From Bemisia tabaci (Eukaryota > Arthropoda > Insecta > Hemiptera > Aleyrodidae): DNA of 64,000 nt. Below are positions 54,564-64,000 of this stretch, one piece after another (the stretch's first letter is position 1; each line of letters begins with the position of its first letter). Location: contig NC_092793.1 of the NCBI RefSeq assembly GCF_918797505.1, positions 992,001 to 1,056,000 on the forward strand. Reading direction: 5' to 3'. Position numbers and translations under genes: made by a program. Under the pieces are notes generated by a model. The model did not search any database. It was not told the origin of the DNA and saw only the letters and a program-made list of their open reading frames with translations.

Positions 54564-54897
54564 TACGCCCTTGTTCCACGTTGAGACTTGTGGGACACGC
54601 TGTGTTCAATCTTGTTAAGGGTACCAATGGTACCATTGACGAGTTAGATTTCTCGGGTATACCCAAGTATATTGATATGAAGCTGTGAAAAAGAGAGCGC
54701 AACTTTTAACCTCTTATAACGTCCCAAATATAAATACTAAAAGAAAAGTGAAATCTCTAGGAGTCAATCATAAACACCTTAACAATTGAGAAGAATAACG
54801 AGACAAAAACCGTTCATACGAGACAGGCTTGGGCTCAGAGAAAATGGGAATCGCACATTGAAGAGCACGGCGCCATCTGGTGGCCATGACTGATGTA

Positions 54898-55872
54898 GGG
54901 TAGACTGGGGTTAAGTGGGCACCATTTTGTTTGAAAAATCATAAAACAAATTTGGTGATAGATAGAGTTAATCTTTAAAGTACAATGTCTTCAGTATAAT
55001 GTAAGGTATCTGCAAAAAATAGTATGTTTCATTTTTTAAATTTCTTCATGGTCAAAATTTAGATTTTGTAAAAAATGGGAAAGTGCTCAGTTAACCCCGT
55101 GGGGTGGGTTAACTGGGCACTGGGGGTGGGTTGACTGGACACTAAGATGAAAAAGCATACTTTTGAAAGAGGAAACTTTTATTAAGTCAAATGAACAAGT
55201 GGAAAAGTCTTAAAAATTAAAGAAATACATCTGAGGATGATTTTTTGTTTGTCTTAATACTTATATTATATACATTTTCACTAAGAGATACGGAAAACTT
55301 ATTTCAATGACTTCTGAATAGGTCCCATGGTTGGTTGTCCTTTTTCTCCTTTTAGTTGTTAAAATACTGCAATTAAAATCAAAAAACAAGTTTTAGTGAA
55401 TGTTTTGGCTAACTTGTAATCTATGGGGTTAACTGGGAATGCCCTCTTTAATCCCATTTGGTAGTGTTCAGTTAACCCCATTTGGTAGTGTTCAGTTAAC
55501 CCCATTTCGGAATTTCAGAGAAAAAAAATCATAAATAATACTCAATTGGAATAATTACCAAAGTAATCACTGGAAATAGTACATAAAACTATAGATGAAA
55601 CAATAAAGCACTTACCAAAGCCTTCCTCAAAAGCTAGATATGTCATTTGGGCTTCAGTTCACAGCACCGGGAATTTACTTTTCGCCCCACGAAACACGTT
55701 TGTAAACATAACTTCAAAAAAAACAAAGATTATCAACTCGGCGCAAGGTACACTAGTAAGGGTCTATAAACTGATGAAATTGACGCGTAGTTGGTTTTGA
55801 GTATGCCCACCAGGTGGCAGCTAGGTCGAGTGTTCAGTTAACCCGCCGTGCCCACTTAACCCCAGGCTACCC
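54898..55872. mobile_element. MITE K (GGGTAGACTGGGG ends, GGGGTTAACTGGGCAC phrase)
   Basis: TIR GGGTAG(A/C)CTGGGGTTAAGTG with TA on both sides (54896-54897 and 55873-55874). The phrase GTTAACTGGGCAC or its complement GTTCAGTTAACCCC recurs at least seven times. 975 bp, non-coding. Same first six bases as MITE H. Confidence 0.85.
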
Positions 55873-56999
55873 TACAATCATCACATAGTTATACACTCAT
55901 TAGTGTAATGCTAGCATTACACTGGCACTGAACCAGTTATACACTCAGCAGTATAAAGCTGAAAAAATTCTTGTTTCCGTATCGGATACTTTTGACGTCA
56001 ATAATGTAAGCTCATGAAATGCAATGATCGTTCGTATGTACCTACATTACAGAGTGCTATTATAACTTAGATAAGGATTAAAGTTCAGTCTCATAGGTAA
56101 TGAGAGAAATTTCGTGTTTTATCGCCATGTGTATATGCATCTGTTCAATCACTAAACGCTAATGTTTTCTAAATACATGGAGTTTTAAATTGTAGAATTT
56201 TTTGTTTAAAATGCCTTTTTTCCAATGAGAAAATAAAAAAGTAAAACACTTCTTTACTTCATACATCTGCTAACAATTATGAATGTTGAATATGTTGAAC
56301 ATGTTAGAAAAGTTAGAATGTTGGTCTTACTGACAGTTTCTTTTTTGAGAATTACCTACATTCTTGCAAAGAAGTAATTTTCTTAACATCCTTGTACACT
56401 GAGCCCTTGCTTTTTTCGTTTTATTTCATGCCCATTTTTTTAACGCCCCAGCATTCCCCTTAGCAGTAACAGAAAAATAAAAAAAGTAATTTTAGTGAAA
56501 GCACTCATTTTTCTTAAAATTTCAGGATGAACTTGAATTTACGGGTGTTATTGCAGGATTTGATAAATACCAACATAATTGACTTCCTCAAGAAATCTGA
56601 TCAGTGTCAATGACTTTCTCAATAATTCTGGGATATTATTATATTATTAATTTTCAATTTTCCTGTACCAATATATTTCATTTTCTTGCGTAGTTTAGAT
56701 AATCGCTTTTGGCAACAAATAAGATATACTTAGTCCATATGGAGTGTAATACTAGTATAATGATGACCAACTTAATGCTAACATATAACACACATGGTTG
56801 GGACATAATCATTCAGTGTATCACTATTGAACTTAATTCTCACATATAGCTGATATAGCACCGACTTATTGCTAACATTATGTTACTCGTATTATGCTTG
56901 AAAATTTAATACTAGCACATTGCAAACAATATGCTTACATTAGGTACACTCATTTTTAGCAGGGATACTCTTAATAAAGATGTTTTCTTTTTTATTTTA

Positions 57000-57215
57000 G
57001 AGTTTTTTTCTTATTTTTCACTTTAAATATCCCACGAGGAATAGTCTTACGCATTACCGTCCCTAAAAGCTCATACCCCCTTCGTCCCTAAACAAGCCAG
57101 CCCCAAATGACCGTTGTTTGAGACAATAAAACTTGGGTCACTTGGCCGGGAATCGAACCCGGGACTTCACGATCATAGAGCAAGCGCTACAACCACTACA
57201 CCACATAAGGCCGAA
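57000..57215 (-). mobile_element. tRNA-derived SINE
   Basis: On the minus strand, from 57214, the text has TGGTGTAGTGGTTGTAGCGC (A-box/D-arm) and GGGTTCGATTCCCGGCC (B-box/T-arm) at tRNA spacing. A non-tRNA body follows to about 57000. The anticodon arm is degenerate. No A-tail is obvious. Confidence 0.78.
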
Positions 57216-57554
57216 AATAATTATAAATTACCTATAATTATTGACTTTCTCAATAATTCTGAGCACATATTATTGATTGTTTTATACTTCATCTCCTTTT
57301 ATAGTTTGAAAAATAGCTTTTCGTAATCGATTGGATATTATCCTCAGATGAGCCCACTTTACTTATTGACCCGCGGTCTGCGTAGCGGCCAGGAAGCGTA
57401 GCCCCCTAGTTTTAAATTATTTTAATTGATAGACGAAATTTTGAAAGCCATCATTTCTCAAAAAATGTAAAAAATCTAGGGCAAACTATTCTCATGCACT
57501 AATACCTTCGATAGGTACCATTCTTTGCAGTGGTACCTTGATCAAAATGCTTAC

Positions 57555-57731
57555 CAGTGACCAATCAAAATCATCCTCCTCATCATTGGTCCATCCGCAA
57601 AAACCACCCTCAAAGGTGCAGTGCCCTCGGCATTCCGATCCCGGTTTTAAAGCCACATTGTCTACAGCAACAAAACCTCGAAACTTGCGGAAAGGGTCAG
57701 GTAACTCTTTGGCAACACCTTCGAAAACGAT
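57555..57731 (-). CDS. MAM-domain exon (end of one domain, start of the next)
   Basis: 177-bp minus-strand exon (59 codons, phase 0 to 0) with acceptor CTTGTGCAG and donor GTAAGC. The first half, IVFEGVAKE...FRGFVAVDNVALKPGSEC, is the C-terminal end of a MAM domain (FEg......G.iAvDni.l..g.C). The second half, CTFEGGFCGWTNDEEDDFDW, starts the next. The protein therefore has at least two tandem MAM domains. Upstream exons lie beyond the window or were not found between 58 and 64 kb. Confidence 0.88.
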
Positions 57732-57835
57732 CTGCACAAGTTGGGAATAAATCAATCATTAATCAAGAATAATTTGAGCCTCGAGTTAGGTCCATATTTC
57801 GACAAGTCCGTACTCTCCCTTTACACGGTGTTTTC

Positions 57836-57914
57836 TTTCTTTCCTCCTTTCTTTCTTTCTTTCTTTCTTTCTTCTTTCTTTCTTTACTACTTTTTTCTTT
57901 CTTTCTTTCTTTCA
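57836..57914. repeat. TTTC microsatellite
   Basis: Imperfect TTTC repeats over about 78 bp, in an intron upstream of the MAM exon. Confidence 0.9.
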
Positions 57915-58386
57915 AATGGCCCGCTTTAAAATAAAATTATTTTACTACTACCCCGTAAAAGTTTTTTTCGACGTTTTGTCATGTTGCAAACATATATAGT
58001 CTATGAGAATCTATGTATATGTTTGCCTTTTACTTATCACAAATCCTTGTTCCTTGAAAAATCATTTCCCACTCCTTAGATATTTGTTTGCAACACTCTC
58101 CTGCACAAATGCGCATCGTTCAAACTATCGCAGAATCGGATGACGCTTTTTCCGTGTTTCCGAAACTTATATAATTTCGTGCACATTAGCATCGCATGAA
58201 TCAATAAGTGTGAATCGATGACGATTAAGATATTAAATTATGTAGCCGATATGAAATCCCCAGTCGGGAAGACAAAAATCCCTAGATTTTGTTAAAAATA
58301 CCATCATTCGATGTGTCGATTTGCAATATTTAAATCTGCTTGGCTTCTTTGAATTTTTCCGCCCCATAAAAGTGTTGAACAGACCA

Positions 58387-59044
58387 ATTTTTTTTTGTTT
58401 TATTTAACTAGGCCTCAAGGGCTAATCCCATCTGCTTGCGTCAATTTGAGACAATCCCTAAACTATTAATCTAAATTTTTTCTTTTCCCTGGACTACTAT
58501 CTGCAGGCCAAACTCCTACCACCTGTAGTATCTGGGTAGAAGTTCCCCATCTCCTCAATTTTCTCTTTGAAATTTCATTAGCTGACAACCGAACAATGTA
58601 TAATCTCTCAGTTCCTTAAATGATGGCATATTATCTACATACTTTACATCATTATACATATTTCAACTCTAAATCCCTTCCCATTCTCCTATCTAATATC
58701 TCCAATAACTCATTATCTCTTATATCAATCAATCCCTTCCTCATTCTAAATATGAAAATGAATATCCAGGCTTTTATCAGCAATTCCATGCATAGCCAGC
58801 CAAGAGTCTCCAGCATATTAATTATTCTATTTCCCCAATCACACCCTAGCATATATCTCATGGCAGAATTCTGTCCCTTTTGTAAATCCCTAATCGCTTT
58901 ACTACTTGCCTCTCCAAGAAGAGAAATACAGTAATTTAATTTAGCTCCGATTAACGAATTATAGACTAATTTTCTACTTGCCTTCCCAATGAAATCCTTA
59001 ATCCTCCACAGCATACTAATCTTACCCCTAAAATCCCTAGTCAA
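58387..59044 (-). pseudogene. Non-LTR retrotransposon ORF2, C-terminal fragment
   Basis: A 130-codon minus-strand frame with SRKLVYNSLIGAKLNYCISLL, ASSKAIRDLQKGQNSAMRYML and LGWLCMELL. This is the post-catalytic RT region of jockey/CR1-group LINEs (L.Y..LI.S.LNYCI...G, L...QN.A.R). The T-rich stretch at 58389-58405 is its 3' tail. It is unrelated in detail to the LINE at 18.2-19.1 kb. Confidence 0.8.
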
Positions 59045-59289
59045 AGTAAAAGGATATTGGTTGAGGAGTTTTTTCTTTATTCTGTTGAACTGTCAAGTAT
59101 ATTGAGTGAGACGCAATCGTTTTATATTCCGACTTATTGTCCGGGAAAAATAGAGTTTCCAATAAGCCCTGCAAAATATAGATGAAAAATATTATCTATC
59201 GAGTCGAAGGTAAAATTGAGGGTAAAAGAGTCGATTTTTACTTTCTTTTAGGTATCTCATCAAAAAATCCCTAGATATCGGATAACAGT

Positions 59290-59700
59290 CTGTCACCGTA
59301 TATCTGGGCCCGGGGGGAGGGGGGGGGGCGGCAAAAACCTAAATCCGGCTCTTAGACCTCCATCCTCTAACCTCAAAATTACCGCCCTCTCCCTAAAGTC
59401 CCCTCCACCCCCTCTAAAATTTTAACTAATTCATAGTTTGAAACGAAACTTTGGGGATGTTCATAGATCAATGTTAGCTACCTATGGGCTCCCACCCCAC
59501 GGGGAGGGACAACGACCCCCAGTTTTCTTTCTCAAATAGCAACCCCCCCCCCTTTGTAAAATATCCATCGAAAGACGATAAAAAATAGAAATTGGAACGC
59601 AAACCGAGATTCAAAATCTTGATTTTTGACTAAATGGCGGCCGGTCAAAGTTCAGAATAGGGCAAAAATGAATGAAAAGAGTTCCATTAGAACAACATCA
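59290..59700 (-). repeat. Repeat family G, inverted copy
   Basis: AATGGCGGCCGGTCAAAGTTC at 59635 is the complement of the family-G phrase; the flanking C-run and TATCCATCGAAAGACGATAA fit the same order in reverse. Confidence 0.6.
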
Positions 59701-59754
59701 TTTTGTAATGAAGGTGAAAAACGAACCAAGGTGTCGTGGTGATCGAAATTTTAT

Positions 59755-59805
59755 TTGCTAAAATACCTTTCGGCTTACGCCATCATCAGAGCTTTTGTAA
59801 AACAT
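59755..59805 (-). ncRNA. Hammerhead-ribozyme-like core
   Basis: The minus strand reads CTGATGA, a short stem TGGC-GTAA-GCCG, then AAA. This matches the hammerhead core CUGAUGA-stem II-GAAA as found in Penelope-like elements. An ATTTTA-GCAAA-TAAAAT hairpin follows in the stem III position. Stem I was not demonstrated, so activity is unknown. Confidence 0.35.
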
Positions 59806-61150
59806 AAAATATAGGTACACATAATCACGTTTTGAAGTTTTAACAATATTTTACATCACGGATATATGTTCATGACTAGCGGAAAGCCCATGACTGAAGT
59901 CGCGGGTCTAGATGCTCTTTAAATATCGATATTGATCATTTCAGTAGTTGATGGAGTTTCCGTGATTTATCTTGGCAAAAAACTATGATCGTTTAGATCA
60001 AGTTTTTTATTTTTTTTTATGTTTTTCTATTTTTTCCCTTTTCTCTATTTTTTCTTCCCGCACGCTTTCTTCTTTCTTTTACGTAGAGAGTTTCGTTAGT
60101 ATAATCAAGTAAATAAATTTCATAAATAATATCTGCATAAAGCGACATTTATTTTTATAAATATTGACAGAAGCATGGAAATTTTTTATGGGGGGGGATT
60201 ACAATTGAACCGGGCACAATTATAGAATGGGGGCAAGAGGAACACTTGAAATATTAAATTACTATGCCTTTACCCGTTTTATAATGATTTATCTCGCTTT
60301 ATTAAAAAATATAGTATTTCATAAAAATTATTACGATATTATCAAGATGGATCACAAGACGCATGAGTGAGAATGGTAGCAATGATAAATAAAAATAAAA
60401 AGTTAAAATGGGGGAAAATAGAATTCCAAATGTTTAAAAATTATTGTTGTGGGGAAGGAGCTCGACACAACCTCTGAAGTGAGGGGTATTGCATACCTAA
60501 AGGAAAAAAACGTGCGACAGGGGATTCAGGCATCATGGCATCCCCTGGGAAAAAAAACTGAAAAATTGCTAGAAACATGAGAGGGAGGGAGGAGGAGGAT
60601 TGAATAATGGAAACAAAAAAATGTAACATAACCTGTAAGCTACAATGTGTGATTAGATTTAAATATAAACATAATAAAAAAACAAAGACAATAAAGAGAC
60701 AGATGACTTGGCCAGGTGAAAGATGAAAGTAGGAAAAGAAGAACGATGAAAGATGGAATTTAAAAATTAAATGATGACAACGCATCATTTGTGGGAAAAA
60801 AGTTAGGTAGCCTCCATTAAAATGATAAATTCGAAAATCAAAATATCAATCAGATGATGAAAAACCAGGGTTACCAAGGAAACTAAAAATTGAAACTTAA
60901 AAAAACGGTTTAGTGGAAAACAGCGTAAGTAAGGCACTTACGTTAATGACTGTTTATGGGTAAACGGTAAGTGCTATTGAGCCCTTTGAATGTGGCCTCT
61001 ATTTGACCGAGAGGGACAATATTGCAAAAATTGAAGGAGTTAGAGCGATTCTGTCAAAAGTTATCGTGAACGAAAACAATGTGTAGGCGGCAAACAGGTA
61101 ACTATTATAGTGGGGATAGTGTCAAAATTGAAAGAACGTCATTGATGATT
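59806..61150. other. Non-coding, no features recognised
   Basis: AT-rich; a 115-codon frame at 60441-60788 on the minus strand is hydrophobic and of low complexity, with no domain. Nothing supportable. Confidence 0.4.
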
Positions 61151-61157
61151 GGAAATA

Positions 61158-62215
61158 CCCTGCTAAAAATGAACATGTTGGTAACATGTTGAGACCATGT
61201 TGTCACCACATGGTCTAAAACGCCCATGTTGGTATCAAGATGATGTCAACATGGTATCAACGTGATATCAACTTGGGGTAAAAGACCAACATGATACCAA
61301 CATGCTAGCAATACGGCAAGTCCCAATATGATATGAACATGATTTAAAAAAAATGTTGTCAACAACATTGCACAAATATGGTAACATGATGATATCAATT
61401 TGGACTTTCTTACCTTCATGATAAAGAGTTGATGTAAAGTTGGTATCTGTTGTTCCCATCATAGGAACATACTGATAAAATTGCACTGGAAAAATTTTGT
61501 GGGTTTGTTTAAAAATCTAATGTCGAATTCGTTCTTCTCGGGTCAAAATACCCCCAGAAACCGAATTTCAGGTGAATCCATTGGCAAGAAATCGAGTTTG
61601 TCTAATTTTCGTCCACTTTCAGCCTAAACCGGCGGCCATTTTGAAAAAATAGGGGTTTTTTTAAAAAATCTAACGTCAAATTCGTTTTTCTCGTGCCAAA
61701 ATACCTACAGATACCGAGTTTCAAGTAAATCCATGTGCAAATAGCAGAGGTGCCAATTTTCGGCCATTTTGAACTTTGACCGGCCGCCATTTTGAAACGG
61801 TTTGAGATAATGACTTCGGGTTTACGCGAAAAATTTTCTTTTCTTATGCTCTTTCGAACGAGGTATCACAAAGGGGGTCTTCCCATTTGAAAAAAAAAAA
61901 TTAGGGTCCGTAACCCCCCCCCCCCCAAAGGGGGGGCCCCCAATATTTTGGGGGGTCAAAAAGTAGCTTTCATTGACCTAGGACTACCCCCCAAATTTCA
62001 TTTTCCTAGCTGCAGCCGAAAAAAAAATTAAATAGGGGTCCCGGGACTTTTGCCGCATCCTGTATATATTCTGAGAAAGTCGGAAACGTTCAGTTGGCGT
62101 CTTATTATTGTACGAGTTGATCCATAGATATGTTCAAAGACGATTTTCTTATTCTTGCATTTGTGGCCTTATTAATTTTTGAAATCCATATTGATATTTT
62201 TTCTGTGAGTAAAGG
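61158..62215 (+). mobile_element. TIR element F: second partial copy of D/E
   Basis: CCCTGCTAAAAATGAACATG after TA, then about 330 bp closely matching 47904-48240. Sequence matching the interior of E (48437-48600) follows at 62053-62213. Between them lies a copy of repeat family G. The right half of D and E is missing. Confidence 0.75.
61500..62055 (+). repeat. Repeat family G, copy 2
   Basis: Shares GAACTTTGACCGGCCGCCAT, GAGGTATCACAAAGGGGG and a terminal CCTGTATA with copy 1. It lies inside element F where element E has a different 190-bp segment. Confidence 0.7.
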
Positions 62216-62219
62216 AGGA

Positions 62220-63250
62220 GTGTCGTTTTGGGCCTTTTCCGGCCCCACCTGGATTTTGCTGAATGTTTCATATTTTCAAAGTACTAGTCTTAGGTAGACT
62301 TTATGCCAAATATTTCACCGGACGGAGCCCATGCAAAGGTGTAACAACGCCTAAACCCATAATCTTGGCATCGAAAAATAGTTATTTTCGTCGACTTTTT
62401 TCACTGTTATCACGCTTTCAGCAGACGATTCCTTTGTATTTTTTTTTTTGCGTACTTTCCGTTTCTGGCCTTTTTAGAGGCCTCCGATAAATTTTAAGTT
62501 GCCTTATGGTCCATTGTTGCCATTTTTTGCCCATTTTTGGGGCTCTTTTCTATTTTACACACGCAGAAATCAATTTAAACTAAGAAACGTGTACGTTTTT
62601 GAAAATAACGCAAAAAATGAATTAAAAATGTTCGGTAAGTACAACTTTTTCTACGTTGCCAAATTTTCGATAAAAATCGTCCCACAGAGCCCAAAATGGC
62701 AAAAATTCGATAAATTGCCACGCTTAAGGTTCAAGAAAGTGGGGTACTACTTTTATATTGACGTACGTAACAGCTCTTACCTACATATACAACGTATCGA
62801 AAAATTATAGTTGTACCTGGATTCCTACGATGTGAAAATTGACTGGGATGTCGATTTTAGCGGCCTTTTCTTACTTGAAGGTAGCTCTTTTGAATGTTTT
62901 TCGACCTTAGTCACCCTCTATGGGTGTGTACTATGGGTATTTTTCTACGTACTTACTTTTCATATCTGGCCATAAAAATGGCTTCCTGTGAATTTTAAAA
63001 GGCCTAACGGTCCATTGTTGCCAATTTTCACCAATTTTTACGGGTTTTTTCAAGTTAACGTGTGTGAAACTTAATTTAATCTAAAAACCGTATACATTTT
63101 CGGAAAGAACGTAAAAAAATACATAAAAATGTGATGTGTAACTTTTCTCTACGTTGCCAAATTTTCGAGAAAAATCGTCCTGAAGCGCCAAAAATGCCAA
63201 AAATTAAATTAATCATCATGTAGAAGGTTTTAGAAAGTGAATTTTGACTT
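62220..63250 (+). repeat. Diverged tandem duplication, period about 500 bp
   Basis: GGTCCATTGTTGCC at 62507 and 63009, CTACGTTGCCAAATTTTCGA at about 62652 and 63158, and GGCAAAAATTCG/GCCAAAAATTAA after them keep the same order in both units. No coding capacity. Confidence 0.7.
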
Positions 63251-64000
63251 TCATGTGGATCGTGGAACACATTCGCAACGCAGTTTCTATTGTTTGGTAT
63301 ATTTGGCCTGTAGCAAGCATCTTGAGAACCAAGGATTACCTCGAGGTTACAGGAATAAAGAGGTGAACTGGAGTGAAGGAAAGCACCTAAAGCACTTATC
63401 TAATTAAGCACCTTGAGGGTCCCTTTTGTCACGTTCATCTGAGCGATTACATGCTCCGTGAGACGCATTACAATTTTCCATTTTTGATATGTTATTTGTA
63501 GTGAAAGAAAACTTAATATTCACTTCTTGGAACCTTCTACGTGATGATTAATCCAATTTTTGGCATTTTTGGCGCTTCAGGACGATTTTTCTCGAAAATT
63601 TGGCAACGTAGAGAAAACAGAGAAGAATCGGAAAATTAAAAAACTCAAACTCACAAAATAAAATTAAAAAGCCGACGCGTTTCGGGACACCTCGGTCCCT
63701 TCTTCAAGGCTAAATTCCGACGCAGTCGGAATTTAGCCTTGCAAGGTGTCCCGAAACGCGTCGGCTTTTTAATTTTATTTTGTGAGTTTGAGTTTTTTAA
63801 TTTTCCGATTCTTCTCTGTTTTCTCATTTAATTAGCTCACAGTTTGTTACCTCGGTTTTTTCCGTTAGTTTCGTTTGTTTTCGACTCTTTCGGTTCGTAG
63901 AGAAAAGTTACACATCACATTTTTATGTATTTTTTTACGTTCTTTCCGAAAATGTACACGGTTTTTAGATTAAATTAAGTTTCACACACGTTAACTTGAA
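63050..64000. mobile_element. Inverted-repeat element running off the window edge
   Basis: 63050-63240 returns inverted in 63520-63611 and 63896-64000. The right arm is split by a 284-bp insertion. The element continues past the window end. Confidence 0.75.
63612..63895. mobile_element. Hairpin insertion with 10-bp duplication (Penelope-like terminus?)
   Basis: GTAGAGAAAA lies at 63602-63611 and 63896-63905 and the sister arm at 63156 shows the unbroken site. The insert has about 75-bp arms (AGAAGAATCGGAAAATTAAA...) around a centre with GCCGACGCGTTTCGGGAC. On the minus strand the centre reads TTGAAGAAGGGACC...GTCCCGAAAC, a pattern common at Penelope-like element ends and related to hammerhead cores. 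Penelope-like elements have inverted terminal repeats and variable-length duplications, so this is the favoured but unproven source. Confidence 0.6.

Larger units (their letters stand above)
53370..56964. mobile_element. TIR element J with AATGCTAGCATT array, split by two MITEs
   Basis: The palindromic word AATGCTAGCATT and phrases such as TTATACACTCA recur at 53370-53570, 55880-55970 and 56740-56960. The right end is TCATTTTTAGCAGGG, the same terminus as elements D and F in inverse. The left terminus is not found. Elements H (53645-54563) and K (54898-55872) lie inside. Non-coding. Confidence 0.6.

Noticed and set aside
57130..57214. A functional tRNA gene on the minus strand
   Set aside because: D- and T-arms are good but no proper anticodon arm or acceptor pairing is visible, and a non-tRNA body follows, so it is called a SINE.
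57840..57929. Coding sequence in the Phe/Ser-rich frame
   Set aside because: It is the TTTC microsatellite.
58620..58934. A 104-codon plus-strand gene
   Set aside because: Antisense shadow of the minus-strand LINE fragment.

Overview
The window is eukaryotic, AT-rich and packed with transposable elements. It contains a Ty3/gypsy nest, mariner, hAT-like and Transib-like insertions, an R1-clade LINE relic, a Penelope-like element (PLE), tRNA- and 5S-derived sequences and many TIR elements without genes. This suite suggests an arthropod, most likely an insect. No bacterial operon, CRISPR array or cellular rRNA operon is seen. Almost every reading frame is TE-derived. The exception is a set of spliced MAM-domain exons on the minus strand at 57.7, 53.1 and 47.5 kb, with a more doubtful pair at 28.3-27.6 kb.

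Layout. 1-3.8 kb: nothing firmly recognisable. 3.8-19.4 kb: a PLE reverse transcriptase gene split by a complete gypsy element (gypsy-1, 4151-18148, TSD AGACC) and by a LINE fragment. Gypsy-1 is itself broken by a 1.3-kb TA-flanked element, a 2.07-kb palindromic element carrying a SWIM zinc-finger ORF, and a 4.9-kb TIR element. The last is in turn split by a 3.8-kb TIR element with a CATCA duplication. 19.4-24 kb: a GC-rich island of palindromes, a 56-bp-arm hairpin, G-run tandem repeats, and a long inverted-repeat element with decayed PIN-like coding sequence and an LTR-like insertion in its C-run. 24.1-26.0 kb: a TA-flanked MITE with three 205-bp repeats, then a mariner with very long TIRs.

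26-31.5 kb: palindromic elements, a 164-bp hAT-type MITE, MAM-like coding sequence and a gypsy fragment related to gypsy-1. 31.5-38.4 kb: a second complete gypsy (gypsy-2, identical-looking 188-bp LTRs, TSD TTTTG), interrupted by an 878-bp TA-flanked TIR element and a 1423-bp Transib-like element. 38.4-42 kb: an hAT-like element and palindromic arrays. 42.2-44.3 kb: a GC-rich block starting with the C-terminus of an R1-like ORF2. 44.3-64 kb: TE-filled introns of the MAM gene and flanking repeats, with families that recur several times in the window.

The most interesting pattern is a group of non-autonomous TIR elements with near-identical short ends (CCCANNTAGCA or CCCTGCTAAAAATGA). Each has its own subterminal array of a short palindromic word. 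At least two share the same central block with a tRNA-like Pol III promoter but have unrelated arms. A third element with CACTGAAAAAAA ends carries a tRNA-like/5S rRNA hybrid cassette in the same central position. The nesting order, with empty sites confirmed by reading frames or sister copies, indicates several recent waves of transposition.
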